Shown piece by piece: positions 16,942-26,499 of a DNA stretch of 35,829 nt. The DNA comes from an uncultured Enterobacterales bacterium (GTDB lineage Bacteria > Pseudomonadota > Gammaproteobacteria > Enterobacterales > Psychrobiaceae). The notes beneath the pieces were generated by a model. That model saw nothing but the letters and a program-made list of their open reading frames with translations, had not been told where the DNA came from and did not search any database. Positions within the stretch are counted from its first letter, which is position 1, and each line of letters begins with the position of its first letter. Made by a program: the position numbers and the translations under genes. The stretch spans positions 1 to 35,829 of the forward strand of contig CALJMY010000200.1 of the NCBI GenBank assembly GCA_937981905.1. The letters are read 5' to 3'.

Positions 16942-19245
16942 ATGAATAAACTGATTTATTGCGTAGAACGATTTATTTTTCATTATCGAAAAACAGTCGT
17001 CGCATTTTTTACAATAATGACATTATTTTTATTATTTCAAGCATCTCAATTAAAGATGGATGCTGCTTTTACTAAAAATATTCCATTAAATCATGAGTAT
17101 ATGCAAACATATACCAAGCATGCTAAAGACTTTGGTGGTGCAAACAGTATTATGGTGGCGGTTAGAGCTAAGAATGGAGATATTTTTAGCCCTGAATTCT
17201 TTGATGGTCTTAAAAAAGTACATGATCAACTTTATTTTATTCCGGGTATTGACCGTACCACTGTTAAATCACTTTACTCTCCATCAACTCGCTTCACTGA
17301 AGTAGTCGAAGATGGCTTTGCTGGCGGTCCCGTTATTCCTGCTGACTTTGTTTCAGACAGCACTGGATTGACAATTGTCAAAAATAATGTTGAAAAGGCA
17401 GGGGTTGTTGGGCGTTTAGTTGCTAATGATTATTCGTCTGCGATGGTGTCGGCGCGTTTAATGGAATTTAATCCTAATACGGGTGAAAAACTTGATACGT
17501 TGAAGATTGCAGCGCAATTAGAAGATGAATTACGTACCCAATTAGTTAATGAAACAATGGATATTCATATCATCGGTTTCTCTAAAATGGCTGGTGATAT
17601 TGCCCAAGGTGCCAAAGGAGTTGTTCAGTTCTTCCTTATCGCTATTGCGATTACTGCTATTATGGTTTATCTATTTTCCCGTTCAATTATGCTGACATTT
17701 TTTCCATTATTATGTTCATTGATTGCTGTTGTTTGGCAAATGGGATTATTGACACTATTAGGCTTTGGGCTCGATCCAATGTCAATTTTAGTACCTTTTT
17801 TAGTTTTTGCGGTAGGTATTAGTCATAGCGTACAAGTAGTTAATGGTATAAATAAGCAAGCGCAAAAAGGAATAAGTTCAAAAGTAGCAGCGGCAGCAAC
17901 ATGTTGTGCATTATTACTTCCTGGTGGGGTTGCACTATTATCAGACACTATTGGTTTTATTACATTGTTGTCGATTGATATTGGTATTATTCGAGAACTG
18001 GCTATTTCAGCAAGCTTAGGTGTTGCTGTTATTATTTTAACGAATTTATTATTATTACCTGTCTTAATTTCTTTTTTTCATATCAAAGAAAAACCATTCC
18101 AAAATACTGCACTACTTTCAAAAATATGGATAATGCTGTCTCAATTTGCATCACGTAAAGTGGCAATTGTTGTCGTTGTTCTAACGAGTTTGTTATTCAT
18201 TGCAGGTCACTTTCAAGCTCAAAAAATTAAAGTAGGCGATCTAGATACTGGGGCTGCAGCGCTTCACCAGTGGTCACGTTATAATCAAGATACGGCATTA
18301 ATTACTGAACGCTTTTCAATAACTACCGATGTTATGTCCGTTATTGTTGAAGGCCCTTCAGATTCTTGTACTAACTATGACACATTAGAATTGATGGCTA
18401 AATTTCAATGGCGCATGGAGAATGTTGCCGGTGTTCAATCTGCGATTAGTTTGGCCAGTGTTGTTAAAAAAGTTAACGGTGGATTTAACGAGGGTAATCC
18501 TAAATGGCGTGTATTATCGAGAACACAAGCAACATTAGTGCAATCTGTTTCTCAAGTACCTACGACGACTGGACTATTGAATAGCCACTGTAATGTGATG
18601 CCTGTTTATTTGTTCTTAAAAGATCATAAAGCTGAAACTATTGAAAGAGTTATTTCTGCAGTTAAATACCAATCTTCTTTATTGAATACCGACGATGTAA
18701 CATTCAATTTAGCATCAGGTCCTGTTGGCGTTATGGCTGCTACAAATGAAGCTGTTGAAAGTGCGCAAACACCTATGATGTTTTATGTCTATGGTGCGGT
18801 TATTGCGCTTTGTCTAATTAGTTTTCGTTCAATAAGAGCAACGATTTCAGTTGTTATTCCTTTATTCGTTGTATCAACATTAGCACAAGCGTTAATGACG
18901 TTTTTAAATATAGGCCTAACGGTTTCAACATTACCAGTTATCGCACTTGGTGTTGGTATTGGTGTTGATTATGGTATTTATATTTTAGCCACAATGAATC
19001 AAGGTATTAAACAAGGGTTAACTGTTCAAGCTGCTTATTTGAGTGCATTAAGAGAACGCGGTACTGCTGTTATTTTTACCGGTGTAACACTCGCAATCGG
19101 TGTTAGTACTTGGTTCTTTTCTGACCTTAAATTCCAAATGGATATGGGAATATTATTAACCTTTATGTTTTTAGTTAACATGTTGGGCGCTATTATTGTA
19201 TTACCTGCGTTGGCAAATCTATTGTGGTTTAAGCAAGGTAAATAA
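16942..19245 (+). CDS. MMPL/RND superfamily transporter (HpnN-like, two SSD-like domains)
   Basis: 767 aa, two TM-periplasmic repeats; GLDPMSILVPFLVFAVGISHSVQVVNGI and ALGVGIGVDYGIYILATMNQGI are MMPL/SSD-type helices. Confidence 0.85.
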   Translation: MNKLIYCVERFIFHYRKTVVAFFTIMTLFLLFQASQLKMDAAFTKNIPLNHEYMQTYTKHAKDFGGANSIMVAVRAKNGDIFSPEFFDGLKKVHDQLYFIPGIDRTTVKSLYSPSTRFTEVVEDGFAGGPVIPADFVSDSTGLTIVKNNVEKAGVVGRLVANDYSSAMVSARLMEFNPNTGEKLDTLKIAAQLEDELRTQLVNETMDIHIIGFSKMAGDIAQGAKGVVQFFLIAIAITAIMVYLFSRSIMLTFFPLLCSLIAVVWQMGLLTLLGFGLDPMSILVPFLVFAVGISHSVQVVNGINKQAQKGISSKVAAAATCCALLLPGGVALLSDTIGFITLLSIDIGIIRELAISASLGVAVIILTNLLLLPVLISFFHIKEKPFQNTALLSKIWIMLSQFASRKVAIVVVVLTSLLFIAGHFQAQKIKVGDLDTGAAALHQWSRYNQDTALITERFSITTDVMSVIVEGPSDSCTNYDTLELMAKFQWRMENVAGVQSAISLASVVKKVNGGFNEGNPKWRVLSRTQATLVQSVSQVPTTTGLLNSHCNVMPVYLFLKDHKAETIERVISAVKYQSSLLNTDDVTFNLASGPVGVMAATNEAVESAQTPMMFYVYGAVIALCLISFRSIRATISVVIPLFVVSTLAQALMTFLNIGLTVSTLPVIALGVGIGVDYGIYILATMNQGIKQGLTVQAAYLSALRERGTAVIFTGVTLAIGVSTWFFSDLKFQMDMGILLTFMFLVNMLGAIIVLPALANLLWFKQGK

Positions 19246-19275
19246 CGTTTTAAAGAGTATTTATCATCCTTTTAT

Positions 19276-19304
19276 AAGAGACCTCTAGTAGGTCTCTTTT
19301 TTTT
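19276..19304 (+). terminator. Intrinsic terminator after the MMPL gene
   Basis: AAGAGACCT-CTAGT-AGGTCTCTT perfect 9-bp stem followed by TTTTTT. Confidence 0.9.
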
Positions 19305-19522
19305 GGACTGAATAAACATTCACAATTTATGATTGAATAATTATTCCGTGTAACTAACTGGTTTTACAAGTTGTTTTTTATGAAGAAATCGCTCGAATTA
19401 TGTTAGGTTTAATAATAGACTGGTTTTAATAAGATTAAAATTTAGCTATGCCGGGATGCTTAGTCAAATTAAAGATAGGTCAAAAATAATAATACTAACA
19501 GTTAATAAAAGGAATCGAGATT

Positions 19523-22500
19523 ATGGCATTAACAGATGCAAATTCTTCTGTACTATTAGAAAATGTAGCACGTATGATAAATGATCATGTAAGTGAAAGT
19601 ATTGCGCCATTGGTTAAATCATTTTCTGATATTATTTATGGCGATATTTCTGAAGATGATATTGCTGTTAGAAGTGATAGTGATTTGTACGGCGCAGCAT
19701 TAAGTTTGTGGGGATCGTTAAATGAACGTGAACCTGGCGGACAAATCGTTAAGGTATATAATCCAATATTATCCCGCCACGGTTGGCAACCAACTAAAAC
19801 GATTATTGAGATCGTTCAGACTGATATGCCATTTCTTGTCGATTCAATTAATATGGCGCTTAAACGTCTCAATATTAACAGTCATTTATCTCTACATTAT
19901 CCGTTGAGCGTTTCTAGAGATAACGATGGCAATGTTACCTCTGTTGCTAGTCTTAAAAATAAAACATCTCAAACAGAAGACATAACTATTTTCTTATTAG
20001 AAATAGACCGTTTAGATTCTGAAGAAGTATTGGCGCATGTTCATCAAGAATTGGTAGATGTATTAAATGAAGTGAGTCTTTCAGTCCAAGACTGGAAACC
20101 TATGCGTAAAAAACTTAAAGGAATCATTGATGGTTTACCTACAGCACTCTTTCCTGGTGCTAAATGTGAATTATCTGAAACGGTAAACTTTTTACAATGG
20201 ATTTATGAGGGGAACTTTACATTATTAGGTTATCGTTCTTATTCATTGAATGGCGTAGAAGGTGATATTGAACTTGTTTCAGACCCAAGTACAAGTCTTG
20301 GTGCTATGCTTAATTCACAAGAAAGCAAACCTAAATTATTATCAAGTCTAACGTTTGGTGCGCAACGTGAAGCTACTTCTAAAAAATTAATGCTTTTAAC
20401 AAAAAGCAACACAGTTTGCCGCGTTCATCGCCCCACTAAAACTGATTATATTGGTATAAAACGTTTTGATAAATTAGGTCGTGTAATTGGTGAAGATCGC
20501 TTTATTGGTCTATTTAGCTCAAGTATTTATAACAATAGTGTTTTTCAAATCCCTTACTTAGGCGACAAATTAAGACGTATTACAGAGTCGTCTAATTACA
20601 GTAAAGGAAGTCATGATTATAAGGCGATGCAACATTTCTTGGAAACATATCCGCGTGATGAGTTAATCCAAGCAACAGAAGCTGAATTATTAGCGTCTTG
20701 TGTTTCTATTTTAAAGCTAGAAGAACGTGATGCCGTTAAATTAATTGTCCGTGAAGATAGTTTTGGACGCTTTTTCTCTTGTGTTGTTTACGTTACCAGA
20801 GAGCGTTACAACACTGCATTGCGTAAAAAAACCCAAGAAGTACTCGCACGTCACTTTGAGTCAGAAGAGGAAGTTAGTTTCACAACATTCTTCTCAGAGT
20901 CTAATTTAGCGCGTACGCATTATATTGTTCAACTCAAGCCTAACCATAAACCGGAATTTAGTGTGAAAGCCATTGAAAATGATCTAATTGAAAGTGCACG
21001 TTCATGGGAAGATAAACTAGAAAATGCATTAATAGCACATCACGGCGAATCGATCGCCAAGTCACTAAGTAATAAATATAATAAAGCATTCAGTCAAAGC
21101 TATAAGACTGATGTTTCACCGGGTATTGCTGTAGTCGATATTGCGACATTAGAAACACTAAATGATGACCATCATTTAGGAATGATTTTCTATCGTCCAC
21201 AAGAAATGAAGAAAGGTAGTAAACAAGTTCGTTTAAAATTATTTAGTTTAGATGAGCCATTACATTTATCTGATGTATTACCGATGCTAGAAAACTTCGG
21301 TTTAAGAATTGTTGGAGAACGTCCTTATGAGTTAATTCTTGAAGGCGGTCACTCTGCGTGGGTTTTAGATTTCCAAATGCTTCATACTGGCGATAATGAT
21401 TTCGATATTAATAAAGTACAAAATACATTCCAGAATGCATTTGCCCAAGTTTGGGGAAATGAATTAGAAGATGATGGTTTTAATAAATTATTATTAGCTA
21501 CTAATCTAAGCGGTCGAAAAATTACTATTTTACGTGCTTACGCAAAATATATGCGCCAAATCGGCAGTACGTTTAACCAAACTTATATCGAAGAAACGAT
21601 GGGACGCTATCCTGAAATCGCTAATTTGATTATTGATTTGTTTACACAAAAATTTGACCCAACTATTAAGTTTGCACAAAAGAAACTAGATACTATTCAA
21701 AAAGATATTATTGAACGTTTAGACCAAGTAGCAAATTTAGATGATGATCGAATTATTCGTCGTTATTTAGATATGGTGCTGGCTACTATCCGAACTAACT
21801 TCTATCAACCACATGAAGACGGTAGTGATAAATCTTATATGTCTTTTAAAGTGCGCCCAGAGATGATTCCTGAAGTGCCATTACCATTACCAAAATTTGA
21901 AGTGTTTGTGTATTCACCTCGTGTTGAAGGTGTACATTTACGTGGTGGTAAAGTAGCTCGTGGTGGATTGCGTTGGTCTGATCGACGCGAAGATTTCAGA
22001 ACCGAAGTATTAGGTTTAGTGAAAGCACAACAAGTTAAAAATACCGTTATTGTTCCAGTTGGTGCAAAGGGCGGGTTTGTTTGTAAACAAATGCCAACTA
22101 CAGGTGGTCGAGAAGCATTCTTTACAGAAGGCCAAGAATGTTACAAGATTTTCATTCGAGCATTACTAGATATCACAGACAATATTGTTGATGGCGAATT
22201 AGTGCCTCCTAAATCAGTGGTTAGACATGATGATGATGACCCTTATCTAGTAGTAGCAGCTGATAAAGGGACTGCAACATTCTCTGATATCGCTAATGGA
22301 ATCTCTGAAGAATATAACTTTTGGATGGGCGATGCATTTGCCTCAGGCGGCAGTGTTGGTTACGACCATAAGAAAATGGGTATTACTGCTCGTGGTGGTT
22401 GGGAATCTGTGAAACGTCATTTCCGTGAAATGGGCATCGATTGTCAAACGACTGATTTCACCTGTATCGCTGTTGGTGATATGGCTGGTGATGTATTTGG

Positions 22501-24370
22501 TAATGGTATGTTGTTATCTAAACATACGTGTCTACAAGTTGCATTTAATCACATGCACATATTTATTGATCCAACACCCGATGCAGCTAAAAGCTGGGTA
22601 GAGCGTGACAGATTATTTAATCTTCCAAGATCATCATGGGACGATTATGACAGCACGCTTATTTCTAAAGGCGGTGGTATTTTCTCTCGCAGCGCTAAAT
22701 CGATAATGTTAACGCCAGAAATTAAGAAAATGTTAGGCAGTAAAAAATCTAGTATGACTCCCACCGAGTTAATGCAAAGTGTGCTTAAAATGGAAGTGGA
22801 TTTATTCTGGAATGGCGGTATTGGAACTTATCTTAAAGGTTCTAGTGAAAGTCATGCTGATGTTGGCGATCGTGCTAATGATTCTCTACGTGTTAATGGT
22901 AGTGAAATGAACGCTAAAATTGTTGGTGAAGGCGGTAATTTAGGGTGTACACAATTAGGCCGTATTGAATATTGTGCTACAGGCGGTCGTATGAACACCG
23001 ATTTTATTGACAATGTTGGTGGTGTTGATTGTTCAGATAACGAAGTAAACATTAAAATTTTACTTAACAGTTTAGTTGCTAGTGGTGACTTGACCGTCAA
23101 ACAACGTAATGAGTTACTTTATTCAATGACTGATGAGGTTGGTGATATTGTAATCAATAATCATAATCGTCAAACACAGTCATTATCTATTAGTCATCAT
23201 GCTGGTGCTAATATGCTTAAAGAGCAAGTTCGTTTCATGCATGGTTTAGAAAAAGCGGGTAGCTTAGACCGTGGCCTAGAGTTCTTACCAACAGATGAAG
23301 AACTCACTGAACGTCAGTCAGTAGGTAGAGGTTTTACCCGTCCAGAGTTAGCGGTTCTATTAGCGTACGGAAAAATGGTACTAAAAGAGCAACTTGTTAT
23401 TGATGAAATTACCAATAATAGTTTCCATTCTCGATTATTATCAGCAGCTTTTCCTGTTGTTTTACAACAACGTTATGCTAAGGATATGGAAAATCATCCA
23501 CTACGTCGTGAAATTATAGCAACTCAACTAGCTAATAAGTTAGTTGATGACATGGGTTTAAACTTTGTTCATCGTATGACTGATGAAACAGGATCAACCG
23601 TTGATGAAATTGCTCATTGTTATACTATTGCGAGTGAAATATTTGGGCTTCGTCAGATTTTCGAAGATTTAGATGCACTTAATAATATTCTAGATGCTCA
23701 AACGCAAACTGAAATGTTATATGAAACTCGCCGTATTATGCGCCGTGTGACACGTTGGTTCTTACGTAATCGCGATGTATCAATGAGTATTGAAGATACT
23801 ATTAATTTCTATAAGCCTAAATTTGAAACATTAAATAGTAATATTTTTGATTTATTAGCACCTAGTGATACTAAAGATATTAAAGGTGAAATTAACGATT
23901 TAGTTGAAAAGGGTGTGCCTCAACATATTAGCGAAACGATTGGTAAAGCGTCTACTTTATTCTCAGCAATGGATATTGCACAAGTCGCTCAAGAAGTTGA
24001 TATGGATTTATGCTTAGTTGCTTCAATCTACTTTAAACTAGGTAATGAAGTTGAGTTGCATTGGTTCCTTGATCAGATATCAGCTCAGCCGGTATCTAAT
24101 CATTGGCAGGCATTGGCACGAGCTTCATTTAGAGAAGAATTAGATTGGCAACAACGTGTGTTAACAGGCACTGTGCTTAAAGGATTGAGCGGAAAAGATG
24201 TTGGTGATGATACGGTAACCAAATGGATTAAAGATAATGAAAAATTACTTAATCGTTGGGTACATTTATTGGCTGATTTCAAAGCGAGTAAAACCCATGA
24301 GTTTGCAAAGTTCTCAGTTGCACTACGTGAGTTAAATTTATTGAGTCATAATGCTACTTTAGCGTTATAA
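19523..24370 (+). CDS. gdhB: NAD-specific glutamate dehydrogenase, large (GDH180-type)
   Basis: 1615 aa; catalytic-domain stretch GGLRWSDRREDFRTEVLGLVKAQQVKNTVIVPVGAKGGFVCK and DPYLVVAADKGTATFSDIANGISEEYNFWMGDAFASGGSVGYDHKKMGITARGGWESVKRHF. Confidence 0.93.
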   Translation: MALTDANSSVLLENVARMINDHVSESIAPLVKSFSDIIYGDISEDDIAVRSDSDLYGAALSLWGSLNEREPGGQIVKVYNPILSRHGWQPTKTIIEIVQTDMPFLVDSINMALKRLNINSHLSLHYPLSVSRDNDGNVTSVASLKNKTSQTEDITIFLLEIDRLDSEEVLAHVHQELVDVLNEVSLSVQDWKPMRKKLKGIIDGLPTALFPGAKCELSETVNFLQWIYEGNFTLLGYRSYSLNGVEGDIELVSDPSTSLGAMLNSQESKPKLLSSLTFGAQREATSKKLMLLTKSNTVCRVHRPTKTDYIGIKRFDKLGRVIGEDRFIGLFSSSIYNNSVFQIPYLGDKLRRITESSNYSKGSHDYKAMQHFLETYPRDELIQATEAELLASCVSILKLEERDAVKLIVREDSFGRFFSCVVYVTRERYNTALRKKTQEVLARHFESEEEVSFTTFFSESNLARTHYIVQLKPNHKPEFSVKAIENDLIESARSWEDKLENALIAHHGESIAKSLSNKYNKAFSQSYKTDVSPGIAVVDIATLETLNDDHHLGMIFYRPQEMKKGSKQVRLKLFSLDEPLHLSDVLPMLENFGLRIVGERPYELILEGGHSAWVLDFQMLHTGDNDFDINKVQNTFQNAFAQVWGNELEDDGFNKLLLATNLSGRKITILRAYAKYMRQIGSTFNQTYIEETMGRYPEIANLIIDLFTQKFDPTIKFAQKKLDTIQKDIIERLDQVANLDDDRIIRRYLDMVLATIRTNFYQPHEDGSDKSYMSFKVRPEMIPEVPLPLPKFEVFVYSPRVEGVHLRGGKVARGGLRWSDRREDFRTEVLGLVKAQQVKNTVIVPVGAKGGFVCKQMPTTGGREAFFTEGQECYKIFIRALLDITDNIVDGELVPPKSVVRHDDDDPYLVVAADKGTATFSDIANGISEEYNFWMGDAFASGGSVGYDHKKMGITARGGWESVKRHFREMGIDCQTTDFTCIAVGDMAGDVFGNGMLLSKHTCLQVAFNHMHIFIDPTPDAAKSWVERDRLFNLPRSSWDDYDSTLISKGGGIFSRSAKSIMLTPEIKKMLGSKKSSMTPTELMQSVLKMEVDLFWNGGIGTYLKGSSESHADVGDRANDSLRVNGSEMNAKIVGEGGNLGCTQLGRIEYCATGGRMNTDFIDNVGGVDCSDNEVNIKILLNSLVASGDLTVKQRNELLYSMTDEVGDIVINNHNRQTQSLSISHHAGANMLKEQVRFMHGLEKAGSLDRGLEFLPTDEELTERQSVGRGFTRPELAVLLAYGKMVLKEQLVIDEITNNSFHSRLLSAAFPVVLQQRYAKDMENHPLRREIIATQLANKLVDDMGLNFVHRMTDETGSTVDEIAHCYTIASEIFGLRQIFEDLDALNNILDAQTQTEMLYETRRIMRRVTRWFLRNRDVSMSIEDTINFYKPKFETLNSNIFDLLAPSDTKDIKGEINDLVEKGVPQHISETIGKASTLFSAMDIAQVAQEVDMDLCLVASIYFKLGNEVELHWFLDQISAQPVSNHWQALARASFREELDWQQRVLTGTVLKGLSGKDVGDDTVTKWIKDNEKLLNRWVHLLADFKASKTHEFAKFSVALRELNLLSHNATLAL

Positions 24371-24388
24371 TAGATTCAATAAATCAAG

Positions 24389-24413
24389 AACCCGGTTTTA
24401 ACCGGGTTTTTTT
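24389..24413 (+). terminator. Intrinsic terminator after gdhB
   Basis: AACCCGGT-TTTA-ACCGGGTT stem followed by TTTTT. Confidence 0.9.
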
Positions 24414-24490
24414 ATAACAATTTTTTGTAATGACTGTTAGTCATATAATATTTTAGACAACTGACTAATTGTTTACACACCGGAGACCCT

Positions 24491-25501
24491 ATGTTTTTTT
24501 CATTATCCCAAAAGCTAATGTTCCAACTTGACCCTGAACGTGCTCATGAAATGGCTATTTCTTTCTTTAAAAGATCGGCTAATACGCCATTAGCTTGTGC
24601 TTATGCGCAAAGCTTGAGAGATAAACCAGTAAATGTAATGGGTATTGATTTTAAAAATCCTGTTGGTCTTGCCGCCGGGTTAGATAAAAACGGTGAATGT
24701 GTTGATGCTTTTGAAAAAATGGGCTTTGGTTTTGTTGAGGTTGGAACTGTTACACCACGTGCTCAGGGTGGTAATGACAAGCCAAGAATTTTTAGATTAA
24801 AAGAACAACAAGCGATTATCAATCGTATGGGGTTTAATAATCACGGTGTTGATAATCTAATTAATAATGTGACCAATCGTCAATCAAATGGTGTCTTAGG
24901 CATTAATATTGGTAAAAATTTCGATACACCAGTAGAACAAGGTAAAGATGATTACTTGTTGTGTATGGATAAAGTTTATGAACATGCAACTTATATTACT
25001 GTAAATATTTCATCGCCAAATACGCCAGGCTTAAGAAGCTTGCAGTATGGCGATGCACTAGATGATTTATTAAAATCGTTAAAAGAAAAACAAGCTCAAT
25101 TAGCAAGCCTTCACAATAAAACAGTACCGTTATTATTAAAAATAGCCCCTGATTTAAGTCATGAAGAAATTGTTCAAATTGCTGATAGTTTAGTACGACA
25201 TAAAATAGATGGTGTTATTTCAACCAACACTACGTTATCACGTGAAGGTGTTGAAAATTCTACCTATGGCAACGAAATGGGCGGATTAAGCGGTCGTCCT
25301 GTTGCACAAAAGTCGACTGAAGTTGTTAAAATCTTAGGGCAAGAGCTAAATGGTCAATTACCAATTATTGGTGTCGGCGGAATTGATTCAGCTAAAACAG
25401 CTGAAGATAAATTCAATGCTGGGGCTTCATTGATCCAAGTTTATAGTGGATTTATTTATCAAGGCCCTCAATTAATCAAAGACTTGGTTAACGCTCGATA
25501 A
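24491..25501 (+). CDS. pyrD: Dihydroorotate dehydrogenase (quinone), class 2
   Basis: 336 aa; [96 protein letters not shown]. Confidence 0.96.
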   Translation: MFFSLSQKLMFQLDPERAHEMAISFFKRSANTPLACAYAQSLRDKPVNVMGIDFKNPVGLAAGLDKNGECVDAFEKMGFGFVEVGTVTPRAQGGNDKPRIFRLKEQQAIINRMGFNNHGVDNLINNVTNRQSNGVLGINIGKNFDTPVEQGKDDYLLCMDKVYEHATYITVNISSPNTPGLRSLQYGDALDDLLKSLKEKQAQLASLHNKTVPLLLKIAPDLSHEEIVQIADSLVRHKIDGVISTNTTLSREGVENSTYGNEMGGLSGRPVAQKSTEVVKILGQELNGQLPIIGVGGIDSAKTAEDKFNAGASLIQVYSGFIYQGPQLIKDLVNAR

Positions 25502-25517
25502 AACGATCAATCTATTT

Positions 25518-25553
25518 GGATCTTTAATGTTTTCGTGATCCTATTAAAGATCC
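25518..25553 (+). terminator. Hairpin downstream of pyrD (possible terminator)
   Basis: GGATCTTTAAT / 14-nt loop / ATTAAAGATCC perfect 11-bp stem, followed by ATCTATTTT (weak U-tract). Confidence 0.5.
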
Positions 25554-25681
25554 ATCTATTTTAAGTTAAGTTTTTGTTATTAAGTTAGAATATTGGAACA
25601 TAGCATTTGATTTTTTTGATAAAAAAGTCTACTGTACCTATGATGTAAATTTATCCAATGTAGTAACAAATAGGTAACAAC

Positions 25682-26221
25682 GTGCTCATCAAACCGAATA
25701 AAGACTGGAAATGGAATTTCTGTCAAAGACAAAATCGTTTAACCCTTGAAATGGGTGAGGATATGGTTTTTGTTTCTGCTTTTGAAAAACGTCATCTTGT
25801 TAGTGACGCGTTTGTTAGTGAGTCTATTTCTGTAGAGCAAACTGAAGATTTTACATTATTCTATGAAAAGTTAGATCAACAGTTACCTGTACCTTCCGAT
25901 TTTATCTATCAAATAGCACTTAATTGTTTAGTGGCTAAATGTTTCTACAAACCATTAATGCCTAAAAGTTGGTTTTTTAATACTGCGCCTACGTTATCTA
26001 GTGCTTTATTGGCTAAAGTTGTTAAATTAGAAAGTGCTACCGAAGAACGTCATTATGTTGTTGTTGAAAGTAATGCTAATGCATCAACATTGATGTTGAT
26101 TGAAAAGTCTCATGGCTTAAATGATGTAAAAACGCTTAATCAATTTGATTTAATTAAAGTGATGAATGACAGATTAATCCCCGTTAAATTGCAATCTAGC
26201 CAATGTGTGAATGCCGCTTAA
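25682..26221 (+). CDS. zapC: Cell division protein ZapC
   Basis: GTG start; LIKPNKDWKWNFCQRQNRLTLEMGEDMVFVSAF and YKPLMPKSWFF match ZapC as recalled; position between pyrD and rlmKL agrees with gammaproteobacterial order. Confidence 0.82.
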   Translation: MLIKPNKDWKWNFCQRQNRLTLEMGEDMVFVSAFEKRHLVSDAFVSESISVEQTEDFTLFYEKLDQQLPVPSDFIYQIALNCLVAKCFYKPLMPKSWFFNTAPTLSSALLAKVVKLESATEERHYVVVESNANASTLMLIEKSHGLNDVKTLNQFDLIKVMNDRLIPVKLQSSQCVNAA

Positions 26222-26461
26222 TTTTTTCTAATTTTAAATTCTTTTCGTTATTAACTTAACACCTAAAATATCAATACTTACTTTTTTGTTTGTTCATAAA
26301 GTCTTATTACTAAATAAAATTCCGATATTTAAACGTAATATTATTGATTAGATCTAATCCTTAATTCATAAAGTAAATTGAATACTTAGCTGTGAACCAT
26401 AATAAATGTGAGCTTCACAAAGTTATTTTATGCAATTAATGTATTAGTCAATGAAACCACG

Positions 26462-26467
26462 TATAAT
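26462..26467 (+). promoter_or_regulatory. Possible -10 element (TATAAT) upstream of rlmKL
   Basis: Exact TATAAT about 32 nt upstream of the rlmKL ATG; no clear -35. Confidence 0.35.
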
Positions 26468-26499
26468 TGCGCGCTTTATAGAACACCGAGAAAATAATT

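Noticed and set aside
17093-17305. 70-aa plus-strand ORF in another frame of the MMPL gene
   Set aside because: Alternate-frame shadow within a strongly supported CDS.
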